A stretch of 64,000 nt of DNA from Croceibacterium atlanticum (GCF_001008165.2 NZ_CP011452.2:1488001-1552000); one strand, 5' to 3'. Counted from the first letter of the stretch, positions 17,554-26,746 are shown. Program-made: numbers and translations. Notes: generated by a model from the letters alone, not told the origin.

Positions 17554-19920
17554 TCAGAATTCAAAGCTGGCCGTCAGGAAGACCTGTCGCGGATTGCCAT
17601 AGAATGCGGTCAGCGTGCCTTCGGTCCCCAATGTGGGGATTGGCATCCCCCCGCCATCCAGCACCAGTTCGCCCGTGGTCGGATCGGCGGCCACGAAGGT
17701 ATAGCCCGACGTCTTGTACTGCTTGTCCGTCAGGTTCTTGCCGTGCAGGCCCACGCTCCAGTTCCCGTTCGGCGCGGTATAGACGATGCTGGCATCCAGC
17801 AGCGCATATCCGCCCTGATCGAGATAGGGGTTAGGAATCTCGAACTGGTAGGTCTTGCTCCTGAAAGAGACAGTCGTGCCCAGATACAGGCTGCCATCGC
17901 CGAGATAGGTATCATAGGCCAGCGTTGCGCTGCCGCTCCATTTCGGGGTGTTCTGCACTTCGCGATAATCGGCAACATCGGTCGGCACGCCGCCGATATC
18001 GGTGATATATTCCTTGTATTCCGCATCGATGAAGCCGACCGAACCGATCAGGCTCAGCTTGTCATTCTCGCTGAACAGATCGCGGGCGAGCCGGGCATTG
18101 GTTTCCAGTTCCACGCCCTTGAATTCCGCCTTGCCGGCATTGGAAATGACACCGCAGAAAGTGGCCAGTCCGCCGACATTGCAGGCAACCGAGCCCGGGA
18201 TCTGGACATTGGTATAGTCCATGTAGAACCCGGCCAGCGCGACATAGAGCGCACCATCGAGAAGATTGCCCTTGTAGCCCAGTTCGTAACTGTCGACCGT
18301 TTCCGGCTCGAAGCTGAGAAAGGCCGCGATCTCGCTGTCCTCCAGCGTACCATTGTCGTCCAGATCCGGCGCATTCACGCCCACGCCGCGCGGATCGAAC
18401 CCGCCGCCTTTGAAGCCCTTGGAATAGCTGGCGTAGAGATTGTGGTCCGGGTTCGGCTGATAGCTGAGCGAAACGCGCGGCGTGAACTTGTCGAAACTGG
18501 CCGATCCGTCGAAATCCGTGCTGGGCGTGCCGAAGGGAATGCCCTCGCCCCCGAATACGGGGGAACCGCCGCCAAGATAGTTCTGACGCAGGATCTGCGC
18601 CTCGCGCTTGTCCCAGGTGTAGCGCCCGCCCAGGGCGAGGCTCAGCTGGTCCGTGATGTCGTAGGAGAAATCTGCGAAAACGGCATAGGTTTCCGTGTCC
18701 ACATCCGCTTCGGTAAAGGCGGTAAAGCCGTCAAATGCGGTGAAGAGCCGCACGTCGAACTGCGTATCGGCCTTGGCATCCAGGTAATAGAAACCCAGAA
18801 GGCCGGTCAGCGCGCCGCCATCGTCATAGAGCAATTGCAGTTCCTCGCTGAACTGCTCGTTCCGATAATAAGCGGGCACATCCAGATCGACCGCTGGCAG
18901 CGCATCGAAATCAATCGGTGATGCGCTGTCATCCTTGCGCCAGCCAGTGATGGAACGCAGCATGATGGCATCGCTGAGATCCAGCGAAGCATTCATGGAC
19001 AGGCCATAGGCTTCCACATCCTGCACCGGATCGATCAGGCCGCCGCGCGTATCGAAGACATCGTCCAGCACCGGCGCGCTGGATGTGGCGGCCGGGATCA
19101 GCCGATGGCCGCCGCGGGCATTGCTCTTGTCCCGCGTGTAATCGCCGGAGATGCGGATCGAATAGGGTTCGCCGTAATCGCCCAGTTCCAGGGTTCCGCG
19201 CGCGGCCCAGACATCCTTGTTATAATTCTCCTCCCCCGTGGTCAGATTGTCGCCAAAGCCACCGCGCGAAAGGCGCGCCACCGATCCGCCAATGCGGACG
19301 ACATCGCCAAGCGGGGCAGATGCGCTGACTATGGCGTCCGCCTGGTCGTAAGTGCCGACCGTTCCCTTCACCTTCAGCGCGAATTCCTGCGGCAGCAGAC
19401 GGGTCACATATTTTACCGCGCCGCCAATCGTGTTGCGGCCGTAAAGCGTACCCTGCGGCCCGCGCAGCACCTCGATCCGTTCCACATCGTAAATGTCGAG
19501 AACGGCGGCCTGCGGGCGGTTGAGATAGACATCGTCGAGATAGATGCCGACGCCCTGTTCGAAGCCCGAAACCGGATCCTGCTGGCCAATGCCGCGGATG
19601 AATGCCGACAGGGTGGAATTGGTGCCGCGCGATGCCTCCAGCGTGGTGTTGGGGGTGATCTGCGCGATTTCCGTCAGATCGATCGCACCGCGTTGTTCCA
19701 GCTGTTCCCCGCCGAAGGAACTGACGGCGATCGGCACATCCAGCAAGCGTTCTTCGCGGCGACGTGCGGTGACGATAATCGCACCTTCGCCTGCATCATT
19801 TTCCGCCGTGCTGCCGGTTTCCGCCTGTTGGGCGTGCGCGGGCGCAAATGCGGCGGACATGGCAGTGGTGGCGAGAAACAGCGCACAGGCAGACACCTGC
19901 CGGCAACGGGCCTTGATCAT
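17554..19920 (-). CDS. TonB-dependent outer-membrane receptor
   Basis: A 788-residue outer-membrane receptor. It begins with a signal peptide (to about residue 30, AFAPAHA), then a TonB-box-like IIVTARRREERLLDVPIAVS, the plug domain (about 55-170, VLRGPQGTLYGRNTIGGAVKYVT) and a 22-strand barrel ending in the Phe-terminated LTASFEF. The sequence is typical of the large sphingomonad receptor family that imports diverse organic compounds rather than only siderophores. It is the first gene of an operon with a hydrolase, MFS transporter and amidase, and is divergent from a TetR regulator, which suggests substrate-inducible expression. The ligand is unknown. Confidence 0.95.
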   Translation of the reverse strand: MIKARCRQVSACALFLATTAMSAAFAPAHAQQAETGSTAENDAGEGAIIVTARRREERLLDVPIAVSSFGGEQLEQRGAIDLTEIAQITPNTTLEASRGTNSTLSAFIRGIGQQDPVSGFEQGVGIYLDDVYLNRPQAAVLDIYDVERIEVLRGPQGTLYGRNTIGGAVKYVTRLLPQEFALKVKGTVGTYDQADAIVSASAPLGDVVRIGGSVARLSRGGFGDNLTTGEENYNKDVWAARGTLELGDYGEPYSIRISGDYTRDKSNARGGHRLIPAATSSAPVLDDVFDTRGGLIDPVQDVEAYGLSMNASLDLSDAIMLRSITGWRKDDSASPIDFDALPAVDLDVPAYYRNEQFSEELQLLYDDGGALTGLLGFYYLDAKADTQFDVRLFTAFDGFTAFTEADVDTETYAVFADFSYDITDQLSLALGGRYTWDKREAQILRQNYLGGGSPVFGGEGIPFGTPSTDFDGSASFDKFTPRVSLSYQPNPDHNLYASYSKGFKGGGFDPRGVGVNAPDLDDNGTLEDSEIAAFLSFEPETVDSYELGYKGNLLDGALYVALAGFYMDYTNVQIPGSVACNVGGLATFCGVISNAGKAEFKGVELETNARLARDLFSENDKLSLIGSVGFIDAEYKEYITDIGGVPTDVADYREVQNTPKWSGSATLAYDTYLGDGSLYLGTTVSFRSKTYQFEIPNPYLDQGGYALLDASIVYTAPNGNWSVGLHGKNLTDKQYKTSGYTFVAADPTTGELVLDGGGMPIPTLGTEGTLTAFYGNPRQVFLTASFEF

Positions 19921-19960
19921 CGATACTCTCCCAGCGTGCTTTTATTATTCTCACTGGATA

Positions 19961-19983
19961 TTGAAAACTGAACCGGGTTTCAA
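19961..19983. promoter_or_regulatory. Candidate TetR operator in the divergent promoter region
   Basis: TTGAAA (19961-19966) and TTTCAA (19978-19983) form a perfect 6-base inverted repeat around 11 bases in the 102-base region between the TonB receptor operon and tetR. The surrounding sequence is unusually AT-rich (AACTTTTTAGTTTTG follows). TetR dimers bind such dyads, but this site is a positional inference only. Confidence 0.4.
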
Positions 19984-20022
19984 CTTTTTAGTTTTGCCAA
20001 GGCGCCGCCGCATGTCTAGCCA

Positions 20023-20658
20023 GTGGCAATGGGTACGGCACCGGCTCCCGATTCACCGCCGACAGGCAAGCAACCGCGCACCGAACGTGGGCGGCGGACC
20101 TTGCGCCGCCTGCTGGACGCGGCAGCGGAAGAATTCGGGGAGAAGGGATTTCACGAAGGATCGATCAGCGGGATCACCCAGCGGGCCGGCGTCGCGCTGG
20201 GCAGTTTCTACACCTATTTCGATTCCAAGGATGCGATCTTCCGCGAACTGGTCCACGATCTGAGCGCGCGGGTAGGCAGCGAAGCGCGCAGCGCGCTGAG
20301 CGGCGATCTACGACCGCTGGAGGCCGAACAGGCGGCGCTCACAGCCTTCCTCACCTTCGCGCGGGACCACAAGGAAATCTACCGCATCATCGACGAGGCT
20401 GAATTCGTCGATCCCGCCAGTTTCCGCCAGCATTACGAAACTACCGCCGCCCGCATTCATGAACGCCTGCGACAGGGCGCCCGGGAAGGCGAATTGCGGG
20501 ATGACCTGACGGAAGCCCATGCCTGGGCAATCATGGGAATGAACGTCTTTCTCGGCCTGAAATACGCCGTGCTGAGCGATGACAAGCCGGTGGAAGATAT
20601 TGCCGCAATCGCCAATTCCATCCTGCAGCATGGCATCGGCAAGACCGGGACCGAATAG
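20023..20658 (+). CDS. TetR family transcriptional regulator
   Basis: A 211-residue regulator with an N-terminal TetR helix-turn-helix (about residues 25-70: RRLLDAAAEEFGEKGFHEGSISGI then AGVALGSFYTYFDSKDAIF) and an all-helical ligand-binding C-terminal domain. The listed start is GTG; an ATG two codons later (20029) is equally possible and no strong ribosome binding site decides. It is divergent from the TonB receptor - hydrolase - MFS - amidase operon, so it most likely represses that operon and responds to its substrate or a product. It converges on the ohrR-like gene with a 5-base gap. Confidence 0.9.
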   Translation: MAMGTAPAPDSPPTGKQPRTERGRRTLRRLLDAAAEEFGEKGFHEGSISGITQRAGVALGSFYTYFDSKDAIFRELVHDLSARVGSEARSALSGDLRPLEAEQAALTAFLTFARDHKEIYRIIDEAEFVDPASFRQHYETTAARIHERLRQGAREGELRDDLTEAHAWAIMGMNVFLGLKYAVLSDDKPVEDIAAIANSILQHGIGKTGTE

Positions 20659-20663
20659 CCCGG

Positions 20664-21134
20664 TCAGCGCGCCTCGGCGTGCAGCTCTGCCAGCTTGTCC
20701 ACCAATCCGCGCACTGCCTCGCGCAATGTCTCGATCGCTTCCAGATCAGCGTCTTCACCGGCCATGATTTCGGGCACCTTCACCGCCTGCGCCCGCAAGG
20801 CACGGCCCGCCTCTGTCAGGGTCACGAGCACCCGCCGTTCATCATCGGGATCGCGCCCGCGTTCGATCAGGCCCCGCCCTTCCATCCGCTTCAGCAGCGG
20901 GGTCAATGTCCCGCTGTCCAGATAGAGGCGTTTGCCGAGCGCGCCGACGGTCTGCCCATCCTCTTCCCACAGGACAAGCATGACCAGATATTGCGGATAG
21001 GTCAGGCCAAGATCGGCAAGCACCGGGCCATAAAGCCGCGTGACCATATTGCTCGCCGCATAGAGTTGAAAACACAGCTGCCGGTCCAACAGGAGCGGAT
21101 CGCCTCCTCTCATATCCCCGGTGGCTACCGTCAT
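20664..21134 (-). CDS. ohrR: OhrR-type MarR family organic peroxide sensor
   Basis: A 156-residue MarR-family repressor closely resembling OhrR. The sensing cysteine lies in DRQLCFQLYAASN (C21 from the start used here), followed by LTYPQYLVMLVLWE and the winged-helix LGKRLYLDSGTLTPLLKRME with the basic wing GRDPDDERRVLV. In OhrR, organic hydroperoxides oxidise this cysteine and release the repressor. An upstream in-frame ATG at 21164 would add ten residues. The divergent intergenic region holds a near-consensus OhrR palindrome (21231-21257). The usual target gene ohr is not in the window; the divergent operon encodes an MBL-like protein, a disulfide reductase and an old yellow enzyme. Confidence 0.9.
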   Translation of the reverse strand: MTVATGDMRGGDPLLLDRQLCFQLYAASNMVTRLYGPVLADLGLTYPQYLVMLVLWEEDGQTVGALGKRLYLDSGTLTPLLKRMEGRGLIERGRDPDDERRVLVTLTEAGRALRAQAVKVPEIMAGEDADLEAIETLREAVRGLVDKLAELHAEAR

Positions 21135-21230
21135 TCCATCGCTCCCGAGTGCCCGAAAGCACATATTTGCCAGACCCTGTTTGGCTGTAAGCTAGCAGAA
21201 ATTCGCGACCTTGCCGAAGCGACCAAATAT

Positions 21231-21257
21231 ATTGCATACAATTTAATTGTGCACAAT
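21231..21257. promoter_or_regulatory. OhrR operator
   Basis: The core TACAATT-T-AATTGTG (21237-21251) matches the known OhrR inverted repeat TACAATT/AATTGTA in 13 of 14 arm bases. An outer dyad ATTG (21231-21234) / CAAT (21254-21257) extends the palindrome to 27 bases. It lies between the divergent ohrR and MBL-like genes in an otherwise GC-rich genome, so chance occurrence is unlikely. Confidence 0.85.
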
Positions 21258-21349
21258 GGAACCGATGCCGCCGTCGGTCATTCCGTTTGCACATAGTTCA
21301 ACAGACCAAGGGCCGCCCTGGGCCGGGGCAAGAAGGAGCAGCCAGAGTC

Positions 21350-22111
21350 ATGAATCACCTCGCCGAGGATTTCTGGAATTTTCGCGGGACGTTCAGAATT
21401 GCCAAAATCCTCGATGTCGGCACGCATATGTCATTGATCCGCCGTGCCAATGGCCGCTTCCTGATGATCGACAGCTATTCGCTGAAAGGGTCGGACCGGC
21501 GCGAATTGCTGGCGCTGACCGATAATGGCCGGGCGATCGAGGCGATATTGAACGTCCACCCCTTCCACACCCTGCATTGCCGTTCGGCGCATGAACTTGC
21601 CCCGCACGCCCGGCTGATCGGGACGCGCCGCCACCGGGACAAGGCTCCGGAACTGCCTTGGGAAACCGGCCTGATCGAAGATCCCTCAACGCAGGCCGAA
21701 TTCGCGGAAGACGTGGATTTTTCCGTTCCCGCCGGGGTGGATTTCATCAGTACCGACGAGAGCGTTCATGTCTCCTCCGTACTGGTCCGCCATCGCAGGA
21801 GCGGCATCGTCCATGTCGATGACACGCTGAACGTCTTTGCCGCTCCGGGCCTGCTGAAGCCCCTGTTTCCGCAATCACGGCTGCGTTTTCACCCGATGCT
21901 GGCCAAGGCGCTGGAGCCGACGCTTACCGCCGCGGATGAATTTGCGGGCTGGGCCCGCAAACTGGCGGAAGACTGGGCCGGCACGCCCATTGTTTGCGCG
22001 GCCCATTCCGCAATCCGCCATTTGCAGCCCGATGGCTGGCGAGAGGAAGTGCTGCGCGCCTTGTCAGACGTGGAGAAAACGCTGGGCGAACATCGGGCGA
22101 ATAATGGCTGA
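21350..22111 (+). CDS. MBL-fold-like hypothetical protein, probably degenerate metallo-beta-lactamase fold
   Basis: A 253-residue soluble protein that I cannot place in a named family. It has the layout of metallo-beta-lactamase-fold proteins: an early strand pair (THMSLIRRANGRFLMIDSY), a His-rich turn where HxHxDH would be (NVHPFHTLHC), a later His strand (ESVHVSSVLVRH) and an Asp strand (GIVHVDDTLNVF). It resembles DUF4336-type proteins, but the canonical zinc motif is altered, so activity is uncertain. The start at 21350 is supported by AAGGAG upstream. It is the first gene downstream of the OhrR operator and overlaps the next gene by 8 bases, implying a peroxide- or electrophile-inducible operon. 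Confidence 0.65.
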   Translation: MNHLAEDFWNFRGTFRIAKILDVGTHMSLIRRANGRFLMIDSYSLKGSDRRELLALTDNGRAIEAILNVHPFHTLHCRSAHELAPHARLIGTRRHRDKAPELPWETGLIEDPSTQAEFAEDVDFSVPAGVDFISTDESVHVSSVLVRHRRSGIVHVDDTLNVFAAPGLLKPLFPQSRLRFHPMLAKALEPTLTAADEFAGWARKLAEDWAGTPIVCAAHSAIRHLQPDGWREEVLRALSDVEKTLGEHRANNG

Positions 22112-23531
22112 GAACGCATCAGGACATACGCATCGCTGCGACGTGGCGGTTATCGGCGCGGGCACGGCCGGCCTGGCCGCAGAACGGGCGGCGCGCAGGA
22201 ATGGCGCAAGCACCCTGCTGATCGATCCCGAATTCAACGGCACGACCTGCGCCAATGTGGGCTGCATGCCATCCAAACTGCTGATTGCCGCCGCGCGGGA
22301 AGCGCACCGGATCGGGCAGGCGGACCTGTTCGGGATCGAAATTGCCGATATGCGCGTGGATGGCCCTGCAATTATGCAACGCGTGCGTTCGGAAAGGGAC
22401 CGCTTTGCCGGATTTACCCGCGAAAAGATCGGGAACCTGCCCGAAGGCGTGACCATCCGCGCCCGCGCGCGGTTCGACGGGCCCGACCGCCTGCTGCTCG
22501 ACAATGGCGATGTGGTGGAAGCGCGCGCGATCGTGATTGCCACTGGTTCCGCCCCGGCCCTGCCGCCACCCTTTGCCGAACTGGGCGATCTGGCGATCAC
22601 CAGCGATGGCGTGTTCGAACTGAAGGATTTGCCCGGCAGCCTGGCGGTGGTCGGCTCCGGCGCAATCGGGCTCGAACTGGCGCAGGCTTTCGCCCGTCTG
22701 GGCGTGGAGGTTGCCCTGTTCGACCGGGGCGAAACGATGGGCAAGATCCGTTGCCCCCGCGTCCATGCCGCCCTGCGCGACATAATCGAAGCGGACATGG
22801 ATCTGCATCTGGGCGTCGATGTGAAGCCCGAATCGGCCGATGGCCGGGTGAAATTGCGCTGGAGCGGCAAGGAAGAAGGCACGGCGGAATTCGACAAGGT
22901 GCTGGTCGCAGTCGGCCGCCCGCCGGTGCTGGATACGCTGGATCTGGAACGGTCCGGGCTGGAACTGGATGAGTATGGCGTGCCCCGCCATGACCGGGCG
23001 ACGATGCGCTGCGGAGACAGCGCGATCTTCATCGCCGGGGATGTCGCCGCGGATCTGCCGCTGCTGCATGAAGCATCGCATGACGGGGCCATTGCCGGCC
23101 GCAATGCCGCGGCGCTGCCCGCCCCGATCCGGACCGACCGGCACGTGGCTTTCAGCATCATCTTCACCGAACCTGCAATCGCCAGCATCGGCAAATCGGA
23201 AGATGACGGCGCCGTGACCGGGACCGCGGATTTCTCCGACCAGGGCCGCGCGCGCGTGGAAGGACGCAACCAGGGGCGTCTCACCCTCTATGCCGCTGCG
23301 CCGGACGGCAGGCTGATCGGCGCCGACATGGCCGCCCCGGCGGGTGAACATCTTGCCCATTTGCTGTGCTGGGCAATCCAGCAGGGGCTGACCGCCACCC
23401 AATTGCTGGAAATGCCCTTCTATCATCCCACGATAGAGGAAGGGCTGAAACAGGCCCTGCGCACGATCTGCGCCGCCACCCCGATCGATCTTCCGGCTGA
23501 CCAGGATACCGGCGCCCCACCGGGCGCATGA
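22104..23531 (+). CDS. Dihydrolipoamide dehydrogenase-like flavoprotein disulfide reductase
   Basis: A 475-residue pyridine nucleotide-disulfide oxidoreductase. It shows the FAD dinucleotide fold (VAVIGAGTAGLAA, 14-26), a redox-active disulfide C49-x4-C54 (TTCANVGCMPSK), the NAD(P)-binding fold (VVGSGAIGLELAQA), the second FAD motif (IFIAGDVAAD) and the C-terminal dimer domain with the active-site His-Glu pair (FYHPTIEEG). The start at 22104 overlaps the preceding gene by 8 bases. It is not in a 2-oxoacid dehydrogenase operon, and the active-site context is slightly atypical (NGTTC instead of GGTC). A role in thiol redox defence is inferred from the OhrR operator and neighbours. Confidence 0.88.
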   Translation: MAENASGHTHRCDVAVIGAGTAGLAAERAARRNGASTLLIDPEFNGTTCANVGCMPSKLLIAAAREAHRIGQADLFGIEIADMRVDGPAIMQRVRSERDRFAGFTREKIGNLPEGVTIRARARFDGPDRLLLDNGDVVEARAIVIATGSAPALPPPFAELGDLAITSDGVFELKDLPGSLAVVGSGAIGLELAQAFARLGVEVALFDRGETMGKIRCPRVHAALRDIIEADMDLHLGVDVKPESADGRVKLRWSGKEEGTAEFDKVLVAVGRPPVLDTLDLERSGLELDEYGVPRHDRATMRCGDSAIFIAGDVAADLPLLHEASHDGAIAGRNAAALPAPIRTDRHVAFSIIFTEPAIASIGKSEDDGAVTGTADFSDQGRARVEGRNQGRLTLYAAAPDGRLIGADMAAPAGEHLAHLLCWAIQQGLTATQLLEMPFYHPTIEEGLKQALRTICAATPIDLPADQDTGAPPGA

Positions 23532-23548
23532 ATCAGAAGGACCTTTCC

Positions 23549-24643
23549 ATGACTGACACCAGCATTCTTTTCCGGCCCTTGCGGGCGGGGGCCTTCGAAT
23601 TGCCCAACCGGGTGTTGATGGCACCGCTGACGCGCAACCGCGCGCGCCCTGACGGCACGCCGAAACCGATGGCCGCAGCCTATTACCGCCAGCGCTCCTC
23701 TGCCGGACTGATCATTTCCGAAGCGACGCAGATTTCCGCCATGGGCAAGGGATATATCGATACGCCCGGTATCTACACCGATGCCCATGTCGAAGGCTGG
23801 AAACCCGTGATCGAAGCGGTTCATGCCGCAGGCGGGCGGATAGTCTGCCAGCTATGGCATGTCGGCCGCATCAGCCACACTTCCCTGCTGCCCGGCGGGG
23901 CGCAGCCGGTTTCGGCCAGCGCGGTGCGCGCCAATGCCAAGACCTTTACCGCTGATGGCTTTGCCGACACGTCGGAACCTGTCGCCCTGGATGCGGACGG
24001 CATCGCCCGCACGCTGGACGATTACAGCCAGGCCGCGCGCTGCGCGCTGGCCGCCGGATTCGACGGGGTGGAAGTGCATTCCGCCAATGGATATCTGCTC
24101 GATCAATTCCTGCAGGACCGCACCAATCTGCGGGAGGACGAATATGGCGGTTCCGTTGAGAACCGGCAGCGCCTGCTGCGCGAAGTGCTGGACCGCGTAT
24201 GCGATGCCTTTCCGGCAGACCGGGTGGGCGTGCGCCTGTCCCCGCTGGGCCAGGCAAACGACATGGGCGATAGCGATCCGGAAGCGACCTTCTCTTCCGC
24301 CTACCGTATGCTGGACGAACGCGGCCTCGCTTATCTCCACGTGATCGAACAATTCTATGGCCAGGACAGCAGCGAACAGGACCGCGCCCTGCTGAAGCGG
24401 CTACGCGGCCTCTATTCCGGCGTCTATGTCGGCAATGGTTCCTACGATGCCAAACGCGCCGCCCGCGCGATTGGCGCAGGCGATGCCGATGCGATCAGTT
24501 TCGGCCGCATGTTCATCGCCAACCCGGACCTGCCCGAACGCTTCCGCATCGGCGCATCACTCAACGAACCGGACCAGAACAGCTTTTATGGCGGCGGAAC
24601 CCGAGGATACACGGATTATCCGTTCCTCCCCCCGGCGCACTAG
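23549..24643 (+). CDS. Old yellow enzyme family alkene reductase (NemA-like)
   Basis: A 364-residue FMN-dependent TIM-barrel ene-reductase that reduces activated C=C bonds, nitroesters or N-ethylmaleimide using NAD(P)H. Typical motifs: NRVLMAPLTRNRA (20-32), IVCQLWHVGRISH, GFDGVEVHSANGYLLDQFL with the substrate-binding His/Asn pair, and DEYGGSVENRQRLL; the C-terminal AISFGRMFIANPDLPERF binds the FMN phosphate. The start at 23549 is preceded by AAGGA. An upstream ATG (23528) would overlap the preceding stop by 4 bases. As last gene of the OhrR-linked operon it fits detoxification of reactive electrophiles. Confidence 0.92.
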   Translation: MTDTSILFRPLRAGAFELPNRVLMAPLTRNRARPDGTPKPMAAAYYRQRSSAGLIISEATQISAMGKGYIDTPGIYTDAHVEGWKPVIEAVHAAGGRIVCQLWHVGRISHTSLLPGGAQPVSASAVRANAKTFTADGFADTSEPVALDADGIARTLDDYSQAARCALAAGFDGVEVHSANGYLLDQFLQDRTNLREDEYGGSVENRQRLLREVLDRVCDAFPADRVGVRLSPLGQANDMGDSDPEATFSSAYRMLDERGLAYLHVIEQFYGQDSSEQDRALLKRLRGLYSGVYVGNGSYDAKRAARAIGAGDADAISFGRMFIANPDLPERFRIGASLNEPDQNSFYGGGTRGYTDYPFLPPAH

Positions 24644-24675
24644 GAATAGCTGAAATCAGCAGGCGGCGGGCCCGA

Positions 24676-26538
24676 TCAGCCGATCTTCTCGCTCGCCGCC
24701 AGCCACAATTCCTCCGCATCGGCCAGTTCCCTGGCCAGGGCTGCCCGGTTTCGGCTCAGCTCTTCCAGGTCATGCTCGCGGGATCGGTTCGCCGCGACAT
24801 CGGGATCGAGCAGGATCCGATCGACCTTGTCGATCCGCACCTGCAACCGTTCCATGGTCTTTTCCGCCTCGAAGGCCTGCTGCCGTGCCTGCTGCGCCTG
24901 CCTGGCTTCCTCTGCGGAAGGCTTGCCGGATTTGCCGGCCTGCTTGCCGGATCCGTTTTTCGTATCCTTCTTCGATTGCTGGCGGCCGAGAATGAAATCG
25001 ATGTAATCCTCGATCGAGCCGTCATATTCCACGGCTTTCCTGTCATCGACCAGAACCAGCCTGTCCGCCGTCAGTTCGACCATGTGCCGATCGTGGCTGA
25101 TAAGGATGACAGCGCCCTGATAGTCATTGATGGCCTGCACCAGCGCTTCACGCGCATCCACATCGAGGTGGTTGGTCGGTTCGTCCAGGATCAGCAGATG
25201 CGGCGCATCGCGGGTGATCAGGGCCAGCGCCAGCCGCGCCCGCTCCCCGCCGGAAAGCTTCGCCACGTTCTGCGTCGCCCGATGGCCGGAAAAGCCGAAC
25301 CGCCCAAGCTGGGCACGCACTGCCGCGGGGCTTTTCCCTTCCATCGCGCGGGTCATGTGATCCAGCGGGGTCGCGTCGGAAGAAAGTTCTTCCACCTGAT
25401 ATTGCGTAAAATAGCCGACGCGCATCTTGCCCGATGCGTTCATCGCCCCTTCCATCGGCGGCAATTGCGCGGCCAGCAACCGCGCCAGCGTGGTCTTGCC
25501 ATTGCCGTTGCGGCCCAGCAGGGCGACGCGGTCCTGCGGATCGATCCGCAGGTTCAGTCGCCGCAGCACCGGCTTTTCGCCATAACCGACCGCCGCAAGG
25601 TCCAGCGTGATCAGCGGCGGACGCAATTCATCGGGCGGCGGGAAATCGAAGCTGAGGCTCGGATCTTCTGCCAGTGCCGTGATCGGTTGCATCTTTGCCA
25701 GCATCTTGGCCCGTGACTGGGCCTGTTTGGCAGTGGAAGCGCGGGCGCTGTTGCGCGCGACATAATCCGCCAGCCGGGCCCGCTGCGCATCCTGCGATGC
25801 CTTGGCCGCCGCCAGATGCGCGGCACGCTCTGCCCGCTGCCGTTCAAAATCATCGTAACTGCCGGGATAGACGGACAATTTGCCGCCCTGCAGGTGCAGG
25901 ATCGTATCGACGACATTGTTCAGCAGATCGCGTTCATGGCTGATGACGATCAATGTCGCGGGATAGGATTTGAGGAAATTCTCCAGCCACAGGGTCGCTT
26001 CGAGATCGAGATGGTTGGAAGGTTCGTCCAGCAGCAGCACGTCCGGCGCGGAAAACAGCAGCGCGGCCAGTGCCACGCGCATCTTCCAGCCACCGGAAAA
26101 ACTATCCAGCGGCTGGCCCTGCATCTCCTCGTCAAAACCAAGGCCGAGCAGGATCCGCGCCGCGCGCGACGGCGCGCTATAGGCGTCGATCGCGATGAGC
26201 CTTTCATAGAGATCGCCCAGCCGGTCCGGATCCTCGCAAGTTTCCGCTTCCTCCAGCAGGTTTGTCCGTTCCACATCGGCGGCCAGAACCGCCTCGAAAG
26301 GGGTCTGCGTCCCGGCCGGAGCCTCCTGCGCGATATAGCCGATCCGCGTACGCCGGGGCATGTCGATGGAACCGGCATCCGGTTCGATCTGGCCGATCAG
26401 AACCTTCATCAAGGTCGATTTGCCGGCACCATTGCGGCCGACGATACCGGCACGCGCACCCGGTCTGATGGACGCATTCGCCCCGTCGAGGATAGTATTG
26501 CCGCCCAGCCGGACGACGATATCGTTGATCGTGATCAT
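24676..26538 (-). CDS. ABC-F family ATPase (YheS/Uup type)
   Basis: A 620-residue soluble protein with two ABC ATPase domains and no membrane domain. Walker A motifs are GRNGAGKST (34-42) and GRNGNGKTT; signature sequences are SFSGGWKMR and LSGGERARL; Walker B motifs are LLLDEPSNHLDLEA and LILDEPTNHLDVDA. An inter-domain linker (about 230-300) is rich in Arg/Ala. A C-terminal coiled coil (about 530-615) follows a Lys/Gly-rich hinge. ABC-F proteins act on ribosomes or translation; the long first-domain insertion and C-terminal coiled coil resemble YheS/Uup. It converges on the old yellow enzyme gene. Precise subgroup is uncertain. Confidence 0.9.
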   Translation of the reverse strand: MITINDIVVRLGGNTILDGANASIRPGARAGIVGRNGAGKSTLMKVLIGQIEPDAGSIDMPRRTRIGYIAQEAPAGTQTPFEAVLAADVERTNLLEEAETCEDPDRLGDLYERLIAIDAYSAPSRAARILLGLGFDEEMQGQPLDSFSGGWKMRVALAALLFSAPDVLLLDEPSNHLDLEATLWLENFLKSYPATLIVISHERDLLNNVVDTILHLQGGKLSVYPGSYDDFERQRAERAAHLAAAKASQDAQRARLADYVARNSARASTAKQAQSRAKMLAKMQPITALAEDPSLSFDFPPPDELRPPLITLDLAAVGYGEKPVLRRLNLRIDPQDRVALLGRNGNGKTTLARLLAAQLPPMEGAMNASGKMRVGYFTQYQVEELSSDATPLDHMTRAMEGKSPAAVRAQLGRFGFSGHRATQNVAKLSGGERARLALALITRDAPHLLILDEPTNHLDVDAREALVQAINDYQGAVILISHDRHMVELTADRLVLVDDRKAVEYDGSIEDYIDFILGRQQSKKDTKNGSGKQAGKSGKPSAEEARQAQQARQQAFEAEKTMERLQVRIDKVDRILLDPDVAANRSREHDLEELSRNRAALARELADAEELWLAASEKIG

Positions 26539-26746
26539 GCGCGGCCCCTAACAGGCCGGGCCGCCTTAGCCCATCGGACTTTGCTGCATCGCACCGGGAC
26601 GCCTGAACCGCGCGGAGCGCCTTCCGCGTGCCGGTTCCTGCGGTCAGCAGCCCTGGACATGCCAGGTCGCCCACATTTCTCCTTATACTATCAAGGGTTT
26701 GTTATCGTTCTGACATTAGCCTTCATGATCCTGGCTGCAGCAGGAA

